The notes under the pieces: generated by a model | The model's input: the letters and a program-made list of their open reading frames with translations, nothing else | Databases searched by the model: none | Told to the model about the DNA's origin: nothing | In this document: in pieces, positions 15,566 through 23,324 of the stretch | Layout of the letters: every line of letters begins with the position of its first letter | Numbering within the stretch: position 1 is the first letter of the stretch | Program-made: the position numbers and the translations under genes | Assembly (NCBI RefSeq): GCF_900155985.1 | Contig: NZ_FTMA01000009.1 | Span: 1 to 64,000, forward strand | Origin: Maribacter ulvicola | GTDB taxonomy: Bacteria; Bacteroidota; Bacteroidia; Flavobacteriales; Flavobacteriaceae | Direction: 5' to 3' | Length of the DNA: 64,000 nucleotides

Positions 15566-16693
15566 CTAATCTAGTAGATTTTTTATTGACTTAAAAGTAT
15601 TTGTTGCAACATGAGTGTATATTTCTGTTGTTTTGCTGGAGCCATGACCTAATAATACCTGAATTTGTCTAAGGTCTACATTAGATTCTAATAAATGTGT
15701 CGCAAAACTATGACGAAGCGTATGTGGCGTTACCTTTTGTAGAATTCCTGCTTTATCGGCGGCTTGCTTAACTATTTGTATTACACTTGCTGCACTGTAT
15801 TTGCTACCTTTACGACCTTCAAACAAAAACTCCTTAGGATTCCATTCTTTAAAATAAAGCCGTAAATCTTTTAGTACTGTTTCAGATAAGAGGGTTAACC
15901 GGTCCTTATTCCCTTTGCCACATTTTATGTAAATGAGCATACGCTTGCTGTCTATATCCTTAATCTTTAGGTTTAAAAGTTCGCTTCTACGTAAACCGGC
16001 ACTGTATAATAAGGCTAAAATACATTTATGTTTTAGGTTTGTTGTACAATTGAGCATGGCAATAACCTCTTCTTTTGAGATTACGGTAGGTAGCTTATGT
16101 ACCTTTCTTGGTCTTTCAAGGTCATAAAAACGATTGGGCATGCCAAGTACGGTCTCATAATAGAATTTAATAGCATTTATAGTTTGATTTAAATACGAGT
16201 TGGATACGTTTCTTCGTATTAACTTTTGCAGATATGACCTTACATCACTTTCGTTAAGCGTTGTAATATCTTTATTCTTGAAATGATTAATGAACATTTC
16301 AAAAAAGTTGACATATGTTTTTACGGTGCTATTTGCGTATTTTTTTAGTTCAAGTTTTAACAGGTATTCTTCAGGACAGACCCTATAGTCTTTAGGTGTC
16401 TTTCTTTCTCTGAACCACTGTACATCTACAATTTCGTTATTTGTATTGATGGGTCTGTTGCTTAAAAATTTATTATAGTTGATCCAGACAACTCCTTTAA
16501 ATGTGTTGAATATAATACCTAGGTTTTTCTTTGTATTGTTAATATAAGCCATATGGTACTTACTGCTCCACCTAGGGTCGGGAAGCCCTTTAATCAGGTT
16601 CTGTATAAGCTTATCTTGGGTAAATTGTATGCCAATCATCTTTTGATCTTTTATCATTAGATGATGTAGTGTAATGGATTTTGGTGTGTTCAT
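15566..16693 (-). CDS. Tyrosine recombinase of the cassette array
   Basis: This 375-aa site-specific recombinase has an N-terminal extension of about 100 residues seen in many Bacteroidota integrases, a SAM-like core-binding domain (about 105-195) and a catalytic domain with R235 (SAGLRRSEL), K260 (GKGNKDR), H324/R327 (HTLRHSF), H350 (LLGHGS) and Tyr359 (TEIYTH). All six catalytic residues are present. The insertion that distinguishes classical integron integrases between the K and HxxR motifs is missing (only about 56 residues separate LTLL and HTLR). It is transcribed toward the array, the opposite of the class 1 layout. By position it is the likely integrase of the array (inferred); Xer-like or phage-type use is the alternative. 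Confidence 0.85.
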   Translation of the reverse strand: MNTPKSITLHHLMIKDQKMIGIQFTQDKLIQNLIKGLPDPRWSSKYHMAYINNTKKNLGIIFNTFKGVVWINYNKFLSNRPINTNNEIVDVQWFRERKTPKDYRVCPEEYLLKLELKKYANSTVKTYVNFFEMFINHFKNKDITTLNESDVRSYLQKLIRRNVSNSYLNQTINAIKFYYETVLGMPNRFYDLERPRKVHKLPTVISKEEVIAMLNCTTNLKHKCILALLYSAGLRRSELLNLKIKDIDSKRMLIYIKCGKGNKDRLTLLSETVLKDLRLYFKEWNPKEFLFEGRKGSKYSAASVIQIVKQAADKAGILQKVTPHTLRHSFATHLLESNVDLRQIQVLLGHGSSKTTEIYTHVATNTFKSIKNLLD

Positions 16694-16720
16694 GATGTCA
16701 AGTGTAGTAATAAATAAAAC

Positions 16721-16769
16721 AATTAGTCGAATATTATACGTATATTATTCGCATAATATTCGATTAATT
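16721..16769. promoter_or_regulatory. Large palindrome between divergent genes
   Basis: AATTAGTCGAATATTAT (16721-16737) and ATAATATTCGATTAATT (16753-16769) are 17-base inverted arms with one mismatch. The spacer holds a further TATATTATTCG. It lies between the recombinase start and the zinc-ribbon gene start, ending 7 bases before the latter's ATG. It is a candidate operator controlling one or both genes, or a transcript hairpin. Confidence 0.55.
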
Positions 16770-16776
16770 AGTTTAC

Positions 16777-17148
16777 ATGAAAAAAACATGTCCAGAATGT
16801 AATAGTGAGGTTATTGGTAGAACAGATAAAATGTTCTGCTCTGTAAAATGTAAGTCTATACATCAATATGAAAAAAGTCAGAAAGAAAATACCTTCTATT
16901 TTTCCGTAGACAAACAGTTGAAAAAAAATAGAAAAATATTAAAGCGCTATAATAAGTCTGGATTTACCACTGTAAGACACACCATACTTTTAGAGGAAGG
17001 TTTTAATCCAAAATTTTTTACTCATTATTGGAAGAATCAAAAAAAAGATGTTTACCTGTTCTGTTATGATTTTGGATTTTTAAAAATTACTAAAAATGGT
17101 ACAACTAAATATTTAATTGTACAGTGGCAAGATTATATGAACGCGTAG
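16777..17148 (+). CDS. Zinc-ribbon hypothetical protein
   Basis: This 123-aa protein has an N-terminal zinc ribbon with ligands C5, C8, C21 and C25 (CPEC ... CSVKC), followed by a basic helical segment and a C-terminal beta-rich region ending VQWQDYMNA. Proteins with this ribbon plus a roughly 90-residue tail are common uncharacterised genes in Flavobacteriia. It is transcribed divergently from the recombinase across a large palindrome, so co-regulation or DNA-binding at that site is possible (inferred). A clear terminator follows. Confidence 0.7.
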   Translation: MKKTCPECNSEVIGRTDKMFCSVKCKSIHQYEKSQKENTFYFSVDKQLKKNRKILKRYNKSGFTTVRHTILLEEGFNPKFFTHYWKNQKKDVYLFCYDFGFLKITKNGTTKYLIVQWQDYMNA

Positions 17149-17169
17149 CTTTTGGTTTAAGGACAACGG

Positions 17170-17197
17170 AAAAGGGCAACCCTAAAGTTGCCCTTTT
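17170..17197. terminator. Bidirectional terminator
   Basis: AAAAGGGCAAC-CCTAAA-GTTGCCCTTTT is a perfect 11-bp stem flanked by A and T tracts. It lies between the convergent ends of the zinc-ribbon gene and hmuY. Confidence 0.85.
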
Positions 17198-17221
17198 CTC
17201 TGTTTTGTACTTAAAATACAT

Positions 17222-17848
17222 CTACTCAAAAGAAGTTTCACCTTCGTTAGGGTTATATATGTAATTAAAAGTGTAGTATGGTGTAGCATCTGTAAGTATA
17301 TCTGGCTCCGCAGGGGCATCTTCATAGTAGCTAATTAGCTCTACTTTGGCGTAGTTGCCTGTTGTGGTTCTAAAAACGAAAACTTTGCCCGGTATAGGCG
17401 TAATTAAATGTGTTGGTGATCCTGCGTAGTTGTACCAGCCGTTATCACTACCGGTTGCAATGGCAAAGGCAGCATCTGCATCTTGTTTAAAGGTGAGCCC
17501 GTCTGCCGTGGTTACACTTGCCAAGGTTCCTGTTACTTCTGCTACACCAACATTTCCGTTTCTTTCCGGCTCATCTGCAGTACCTGTTTTTACACCCCCG
17601 TTAATGGCAATGGTACTACCCCTAAAGGCTATGTCCCAGTCAGTTTCGCTCGTTGTTATGGCGCCTGTTTCAAAATCGAACTTGGCAAACTCTCCACCTA
17701 CGGGCTGTCCTTGACCTCCTGTTTGTGGTGCATATAGATTACTTATGGTTTCTGCCTGCACTGGATCTAATGGTGTACTGTCATCATCGTTGCTACAAGA
17801 GGCAAATGCCACTGCTAAAAATACTACTGTTAAAATGTTCTTTGTCAT
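17222..17848 (-). CDS. hmuY: HmuY-family haem-binding lipoprotein
   Basis: This 208-aa lipoprotein has signal and lipobox FASC at about residues 15-18, then SNDDDST. The mature domain is HmuY-like: ETDWDIAFRGS in the first half, and GWYNYAGSPTHLITPIPG then GKVFVFRTTTGNYAKVEL in the second, matching the family's beta-rich core. HmuY proteins bind haem at the outer membrane and pass it to the TonB-dependent receptor HmuR. It is 37 bases after the receptor gene, in the same operon. Haem ligands of Porphyromonas HmuY (two His) are not obviously conserved, so the ligand mode may differ. Confidence 0.85.
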   Translation of the reverse strand: MTKNILTVVFLAVAFASCSNDDDSTPLDPVQAETISNLYAPQTGGQGQPVGGEFAKFDFETGAITTSETDWDIAFRGSTIAINGGVKTGTADEPERNGNVGVAEVTGTLASVTTADGLTFKQDADAAFAIATGSDNGWYNYAGSPTHLITPIPGKVFVFRTTTGNYAKVELISYYEDAPAEPDILTDATPYYTFNYIYNPNEGETSFE

Positions 17849-17885
17849 GGTTTTTGTAATTAAAACCTGCGCGTTGTCAGGTGGG

Positions 17886-20000
17886 TTAAAATTGATAATT
17901 AAGTTTTACGTATCCTTGAATTCCGGGCATTGTGGGGATATTGTTATCGGTATAGTCCAATAGGTTATTGGCACCTACCTGTAAAGTGAAATCAGAATAA
18001 AAGGTTTTGCTCACTGCCGCATTTACGGTAACGAAACCATCTATGAAACTGGTGTCAAAACTATCTATGAGTCCGTTACCATTGGTATCATATTGCGCAT
18101 ATTTACTTCTATAAAGTACACGCATATTTATATGGGTATTGGCAGACGGTATATCATAATACACCTTAAAGTTTGCGTTGTGGCGTGAACGGTTTACCAA
18201 ACCGAAATAGGCTGATTGTGCTAGTGCTACGGACTGCCCATTTTCAGCATCGCGTACAAATACTTGGTTGTCCTTTACATCTTGTTTGTTCTGTTTGTCA
18301 AAAGCAAATAACAATTGGTATCCGGCACTAATGTTCAGGTGATCTGTAAGCTTGTAGTCTGAATTTATTTCAAAACCAGTGGTATATATCTCATCAAAAT
18401 TCATGTAACTGAATACGTTTTGCCCATTGGTCTTGCTCGCAATAATACGTGTATCGATCAGGTTCTTAAAATCGTTTCTAAAGAAATTGACATCCGTAGT
18501 ACCTCTGCCATGTTTTAAGTTGAAACCTAGGTTGTAGCCAACAGAGCTTTCCGCTTCCAATGGTTTACTTAGGTCATCTTCAGAAACTACAACATTCAAT
18601 ATCTGCCTTTGTTCTTCTAATTCTTGCAACTTGTCTAAGGCCACATTGTAGCCAAGTACGGTATAGCCAACGGCAGAGTTGGTAAAGTCAAAATACAACT
18701 GCCTAAAATCTGGTGCTTTAAAGCCGTATCCTACCGATCCTTTTATAGCTAGGTTCTCGTTTAACTGGTAGCGTAATGCCAATTTAGGGCTGAATTGATT
18801 GTTGTATTCAGAGTGATTGTCAAAGCGGGCACCTGCAATAACATTCAGTTTTTCAAGAGGGTTAAAATCATACTGCGCATAAACATATTGAGAGGTGAAA
18901 TTTATGGTTTCATCAAAATAGGTCCTGTCCAATTCATCTACCTGTAAGCCGGCACCGGCAGTTAAGGTTCCGTTTTGTAACCCTATGTTCTCGTTATTGT
19001 TTTGTGCAAATGTATAGCTGCCTCGTATCTCTGGCCTAAATAGCTTTTGGTCAAAATCGCTATCGCTTAAAACATCGGTAGAAATGGGGTCTGCCAATAA
19101 TTCCTTTGCCAGGTAATTGGTATAATACAGTTCATAGGACATGGTAAGATTTGGGGTCCATTTATGGTCTAATCTGGTATGTGCGTTCCATTCACGTTCC
19201 TTGGTGTCTCCTTCATACTGAATATCGTTTAGGGTAAAACCGGCATCTTGATTCTGATCATAAAACCGTCCGGATGTAAAAAGGCTTAGTTTGTCATTAA
19301 AATCATAGTATACCCTACCATTTAAAGTGTAGTTGGTGAACGGATTTACAGTTTGCCCTTCCACATCTTCATTAAGGTCATATCCGTTGGATGAAAATCG
19401 GTTTACGAAAAATCCGTAGCGAAACTTTTTAAACCCTTGTTTTAAATCTAGATTAATGTCCTGCTGTGTATAGCTTCCTATACGGTAAGATGCATTACCG
19501 ATCAATTCTTTGGTCGTTGGTTTTTCTGTGATGATGTTTATAACACCACCTAAGGCTTCAGATCCATATAAACTGCTTGCAGGACCCTTTACTACTTCAA
19601 TTTGTTTAATGTTTCCTACGGTAAGTCTGCTTAAATCAAAATTTCCGGCACTTCTACCTACTAACGGAACCCCATCAATTAAAATAAGGATATAGTCTGA
19701 TGCTATACCTTGTATCTGTACGCCTTGAAATCCGCTTTCATCCGTTACTGTTATAATACCTGTTTGCTCGTTCAGTATTTCATTTAAACGAACGGTGCCA
19801 GAGGTTATGATCTGTTTCCTGTCTACCAATGTAACGGGTAGCGGTAGAGATGACAACTGGCGCTCTGTTCTGGTTGCGGTAACAATTACCTCATCTAATT
19901 GTTGAGACAAAATTGTGTCCTTAGTGTTTTTTACCTGACCTTGTGCATAAAGTAATTGGCCGGTAATAAGAAGTAGTATAGGAGCAGATTTCAATCTCAT
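17886..20000 (-). CDS. hmuR: TonB-dependent haem receptor (HmuR-type)
   Basis: This 704-aa outer-membrane receptor has a signal peptide ending near residue 20 (LLYAQGQ), a plug domain at about 40-150 (VIVTATRTERQLSSLPLPV; GVPLVGRSAGNFDLSRL; EVVKGPASSLYGSEALGG), a 22-strand-type barrel rich in alternating aromatic residues and a C-terminal Phe (LNYQF). The first gene of a two-gene operon with hmuY, it is divergent from the DUF6607-ankyrin-DUF2271-PepSY gene set. It likely imports haem or a related iron compound with TonB energy. The TTATTTAGA repeats upstream suggest iron-responsive control (inferred). Confidence 0.88.
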   Translation of the reverse strand: MRLKSAPILLLITGQLLYAQGQVKNTKDTILSQQLDEVIVTATRTERQLSSLPLPVTLVDRKQIITSGTVRLNEILNEQTGIITVTDESGFQGVQIQGIASDYILILIDGVPLVGRSAGNFDLSRLTVGNIKQIEVVKGPASSLYGSEALGGVINIITEKPTTKELIGNASYRIGSYTQQDINLDLKQGFKKFRYGFFVNRFSSNGYDLNEDVEGQTVNPFTNYTLNGRVYYDFNDKLSLFTSGRFYDQNQDAGFTLNDIQYEGDTKEREWNAHTRLDHKWTPNLTMSYELYYTNYLAKELLADPISTDVLSDSDFDQKLFRPEIRGSYTFAQNNNENIGLQNGTLTAGAGLQVDELDRTYFDETINFTSQYVYAQYDFNPLEKLNVIAGARFDNHSEYNNQFSPKLALRYQLNENLAIKGSVGYGFKAPDFRQLYFDFTNSAVGYTVLGYNVALDKLQELEEQRQILNVVVSEDDLSKPLEAESSVGYNLGFNLKHGRGTTDVNFFRNDFKNLIDTRIIASKTNGQNVFSYMNFDEIYTTGFEINSDYKLTDHLNISAGYQLLFAFDKQNKQDVKDNQVFVRDAENGQSVALAQSAYFGLVNRSRHNANFKVYYDIPSANTHINMRVLYRSKYAQYDTNGNGLIDSFDTSFIDGFVTVNAAVSKTFYSDFTLQVGANNLLDYTDNNIPTMPGIQGYVKLNYQF

Positions 20001-20005
20001 TATAT

Positions 20006-20064
20006 TTATTTAGACTAATTATGAATAAGAAAACAAATATATAAACAATTCTTATTTAGAATAA
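20006..20064. promoter_or_regulatory. Direct repeat in the shared haem-locus promoter region
   Basis: TTATTTAGACTAA (20006-20018) and TTATTTAGAATAA (20052-20064) differ by one base. The second copy is itself a near palindrome (TTATT-TAG-AATAA). They lie between the divergent receptor and DUF6607 genes and are candidate Fur-like operators (inferred). Confidence 0.45.
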
Positions 20065-20075
20065 ATAAAAATAGT

Positions 20076-20083
20076 TATTTTTG
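20076..20083 (+). promoter_or_regulatory. -7 promoter box (TAnnTTTG)
   Basis: TATTTTTG matches the Bacteroidetes -7 consensus TAnnTTTG, about 34 bases upstream of the preferred ATG at 20117. The TTATT repeat copy at 20052 overlaps the -33 position, consistent with repression by an iron regulator. Confidence 0.45.
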
Positions 20084-20116
20084 TCGTCGAACTATAAAAA
20101 TCCATATACCTGTAAA

Positions 20117-21022
20117 ATGAAGACAGTAATACCTACCATAATGGCACTGCTGATATCTATAAGTGCTACCTCACAGAGAGCCAAAAAGAAAAATGACCAA
20201 GAAGCTATTAAAAGCATGTGCGGTTGTTTTGAAGTAACATTTAATTTCACGGAGACTTTTAATTTTAGTACAGACTCATTATATAAACCATCTAAAACTA
20301 AAGTAGATAAAGGTTTGGAGTGGGCAACGTTAATAACTGATGAGAACAATAAAATCTCTATTCAACATTTATTGCAAGTAGGTAACCCTGCAGAGCCACA
20401 TATTGTAAAGCACTGGAGACAAGATTGGTTGTATGAGAATACGGATCTATACGCTTACAATGCAGATAATACATGGACATTTTCAAAATTACCTGCCAAT
20501 CAGGTAAAAGGACAGTGGACGCAAAAAGTATATCAAGTAGATGATAGTCCACGGTACGAGGGGTCTTCTACGTGGGTACATGTAGATGGTAAGAGTTTCT
20601 GGGAAAACACTGCAGATGCACCGTTACCTAGAAGGGAATATACTACAAGAAGTGATTATAATTTAACCGTTCGTGGTAACCGTCATGAGGTAACGGATTA
20701 TGGATGGTTACATGATCAGGATAATACCAAGATAATTCGTGAAAAGGGTAAAGAAGATAGTATCATTGCAAAAGAAAAAGGCTATAATACTTATGTAAAG
20801 GTAGATGATAGCAGGTGTGCCGCAGCAGCTGCATGGTGGAAAACCCATACCGATAAATGGGCTTTAATACGTACTAAGTGGGATGATGTTTATGGTAGAG
20901 ACCAAGACCTTTCTTTGGAAGAAAAGGTAAATAATAAAGTATTGTATAAATATCTTTTTGATGATGCATATGATCAAGAAGAGGAAATTGAAGAAGTAAT
21001 TGAATCATTTGTTAAAAAATAA
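20117..21022 (+). CDS. DUF6607-family secreted protein
   Basis: This 301-aa protein starts at ATG 20117, chosen because a signal peptide begins there (MKTVIPTIMALLISISATSQ); an upstream ATG at 20081 adds only a non-hydrophobic 12 residues and would sit inside the promoter. The mature part contains CGCFEVTFNF near the N-terminus, HWRQDWLYEN, WTQKVYQVDDSPRYEG and a C-terminal Trp-rich helix, which I recognise as the DUF6607 family often found beside haem receptors. Function is unknown. It is first in a four-gene run likely devoted to iron or haem use. Confidence 0.75.
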   Translation: MKTVIPTIMALLISISATSQRAKKKNDQEAIKSMCGCFEVTFNFTETFNFSTDSLYKPSKTKVDKGLEWATLITDENNKISIQHLLQVGNPAEPHIVKHWRQDWLYENTDLYAYNADNTWTFSKLPANQVKGQWTQKVYQVDDSPRYEGSSTWVHVDGKSFWENTADAPLPRREYTTRSDYNLTVRGNRHEVTDYGWLHDQDNTKIIREKGKEDSIIAKEKGYNTYVKVDDSRCAAAAAWWKTHTDKWALIRTKWDDVYGRDQDLSLEEKVNNKVLYKYLFDDAYDQEEEIEEVIESFVKK

Positions 21023-21026
21023 GAAT

Positions 21027-22529
21027 ATGAAAACCGTAAAACAAATAGCCTTAACCGCTTTATTGTTTGTAAGCTTTACTGGTATTGCACAACAGAAGAA
21101 TGAACTTTTAGACCGTAATTTCTGGAAAACTAACCCAGATGTTGCCACCGTTAAGCAGAAAATTGCTAAGGGTAATAGTCCCACGGAAACTTCTGATAAT
21201 GGCTTTGATGCTACTACATTGGCTATCACCAGTAAGTCTAATATAGAAGTTACCAAATACTTATTGTCGTTAGAGGGTAATCCTGTACATAAGAAAACTC
21301 ATGACAGCCGTATTTATTTGCATTGGGCAAGTTATGCCGGTAACGTTGAGTTGGTTCAGTTTTTATTGGATAAAGGTTCATCGGTTACGGCATTGGATAG
21401 TCACCGTTACACGCCACTTGCATTTGGAGCAAATGCGGGGCTTACAGATCCAGCAGTTTATAATGCTTTTGAGGCCAAAGGCGTGAATTTGGTTGAAGAG
21501 AAAAATGAACATGGTGCCAACCTTTTGTTATTGGCCGCACCTTCTCTAAAGAATAAAGCAGATTTAAAATTTTTCTTGGATAAAGGTTTGGCTTTAGATA
21601 GTAAAGATGAAGACGGTAACGGAATTTTTAATTATGCTTCTAAAAAAGGTAATATAGATTTTCTAAAATTGTTGGTTAAAAAAGGGGTTGATTATAAGTC
21701 GTTGAACAATAACGGAGGTAATGCTTTTATGTTCGCGGCGCAAGGCGGTCGCGGATTCAGCAATGGCCTACCGGTCTATATTTACTTAAAAGGTCTAGGT
21801 TTGGAACCTAATGTTGTTGAGAAAAATGGTAGTACGCCATTGCACCGTTTGGCTTTTGGTAACAAAGATGTTGCTATTTTTAACTTGTTCTTAAAAGCAG
21901 GTGCAGATGTAAACCAGGCAGATGAAAAAGGGAATACACCGTTCTTAAATGCTGCAGCTAGAAATGAATTGAAAATAGTACAGCTATTGGCTAAGGATGT
22001 GAAAGATGTTAATAACGCAAATAAAGATGGGGAAACGGCTTTAATGCGTGCCGCTCATGGTAATAAAGCAGCTGTTGTTGATTTTTTAATTAAAAAAGGT
22101 GCTGATATCAACGCTGAAGATGTTGACGGGAATACTGCCGCTTTCTTCTTGGCAGATGCTTATAGTAGTAGAAATGCAGCTGATTTTGATGCTAAGTTGG
22201 CTTTGTTAAAGTCTAAAGGTTTAAAATTGAATGCCGTTCAAGGGGAAGGTAATACCTTGTACCATGTTGCTGCTAAAAAGAACGATCTTCAATTATTGCA
22301 AAAAATAGCAGACTTTAATATTGATGTAAACGCTAAAAATGATGAGGGTATGACTGCTTTACACGTAGCGGCCATGAAAGCGGAAAATGATAAACTACTT
22401 AAATTCTTAATAGCTAAAGGTGCCGATACCAATAGCACAACAGATTTTGAAGAAACAGTATATGATTTGGCTAGTGAAAATGAAAAGTTACAGCAAGAGA
22501 ATACATCACTGAATTTTTTAAAAAAATAA
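21027..22529 (+). CDS. Secreted ankyrin-repeat protein
   Basis: This 500-aa protein starts at ATG 21027, four bases after the previous stop, where a signal peptide begins (MKTVKQIALTALLFVSFTGIAQ). About twelve ankyrin repeats fill the mature region, recognisable by GNTPFLNAAARNE, DGETALMRAAHGNKAAVVDFLIKKG-type helices and LHVAAMKAEN near the C-terminus. Periplasmic or surface ankyrin proteins mediate protein contacts; in this operon a scaffold or partner role in haem handling is inferred. An upstream ATG at 21000 is rejected because it overlaps the previous gene and hides the signal peptide. Confidence 0.8.
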   Translation: MKTVKQIALTALLFVSFTGIAQQKNELLDRNFWKTNPDVATVKQKIAKGNSPTETSDNGFDATTLAITSKSNIEVTKYLLSLEGNPVHKKTHDSRIYLHWASYAGNVELVQFLLDKGSSVTALDSHRYTPLAFGANAGLTDPAVYNAFEAKGVNLVEEKNEHGANLLLLAAPSLKNKADLKFFLDKGLALDSKDEDGNGIFNYASKKGNIDFLKLLVKKGVDYKSLNNNGGNAFMFAAQGGRGFSNGLPVYIYLKGLGLEPNVVEKNGSTPLHRLAFGNKDVAIFNLFLKAGADVNQADEKGNTPFLNAAARNELKIVQLLAKDVKDVNNANKDGETALMRAAHGNKAAVVDFLIKKGADINAEDVDGNTAAFFLADAYSSRNAADFDAKLALLKSKGLKLNAVQGEGNTLYHVAAKKNDLQLLQKIADFNIDVNAKNDEGMTALHVAAMKAENDKLLKFLIAKGADTNSTTDFEETVYDLASENEKLQQENTSLNFLKK

Positions 22530-22550
22530 AAGATCAAACCAAGTATAGAG

Positions 22551-23036
22551 ATGAAAAGATTTTTAAAACTAATGCCGGCATTAGTATTGATCGGGTTATT
22601 GTTATCAGCATTTACCATAGTAGATAGAACTGCGGTAAAGTGTTTAATTCAATTAACGAACTATTCTGGTGAAGGTGCTTATTTAATAGTGTCTATTGTT
22701 GATGCGGATAATGAATATGTAGAGACCTTATATGTTCAAGGGAAAGATAGTGAGTGGTACAGTGAAATTACCGAGTGGTGGAAATTCTATGGAAAAAACC
22801 GCCCAAATATAGATGCTATTTCAGGAGAAACGATCAGCGGAGGAGAACGTGCAATAAATGTTTTGCAAATACCTAATGATAAAATAGATAAAGGATACCA
22901 CCTTAGGTTTGAAACCTCTGTGGAAGATCAAGGGTACTTTGCAGATGATATTCAGTTTCCATTGACTACAGCAAACTTAAAAACAAAAGTAGAAGGTAAG
23001 GGATTTATACGTTACGTACGTATGCTTCCTCAATAA
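22551..23036 (+). CDS. DUF2271-family protein
   Basis: This 161-aa exported protein has an N-terminal hydrophobic segment (about residues 7-23). The mature domain, with CLIQLTNYSGEGAYLIVSIVD, GKDSEWYSEITEWW and DAISGETISGGER, matches DUF2271, a domain repeatedly found with PepSY proteins and extracytosolic flavin-dependent electron transfer. It is 21 bases after the ankyrin gene and precedes the PepSY-reductase gene, which fits a shared redox role. A terminator hairpin follows at 23154. Confidence 0.78.
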   Translation: MKRFLKLMPALVLIGLLLSAFTIVDRTAVKCLIQLTNYSGEGAYLIVSIVDADNEYVETLYVQGKDSEWYSEITEWWKFYGKNRPNIDAISGETISGGERAINVLQIPNDKIDKGYHLRFETSVEDQGYFADDIQFPLTTANLKTKVEGKGFIRYVRMLPQ

Positions 23037-23153
23037 GGAATATTTAAAGGCCTTTACAAGAAGCCATTTGCAATAAGGCAATCTGCTGCATAGTGCAGGT
23101 GATTTCATTTTTTTCGTAATGACATTTTATTTAATTACGTTTATTTTACAATC

Positions 23154-23194
23154 AAACTTCCAGAATTCATTTTATTGATATTCTGGAAGTTTTT
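23154..23194 (+). terminator. Intrinsic terminator after DUF2271 gene
   Basis: AAACTTCCAGAAT and ATTCTGGAAGTTTTT form a long stem with a 13-base loop and a T-run. It ends the DUF6607-ankyrin-DUF2271 unit before the PepSY-reductase gene, which therefore probably has its own promoter. Confidence 0.75.
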
Positions 23195-23324
23195 AAATAG
23201 TAAAAGATTACAAAACTACTCGATCATCGAGATTTAAATGCTCTGACGCTTGCGTCAACATATTAATTATGTTTTCAATTCAATGTCTCGCAGGTTTGTC
23301 CCGAGATTATTTATTTTTCATAGT

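Noticed and set aside
866..16693. Prophage or conjugative element
   Set aside because: Apart from one tyrosine recombinase there are no phage structural, replication, relaxase or transfer genes.
15566..16693. Calling the recombinase intI
   Set aside because: It lacks the IntI-specific insertion and is oriented toward its cassettes, so a gene symbol would overstate the case.
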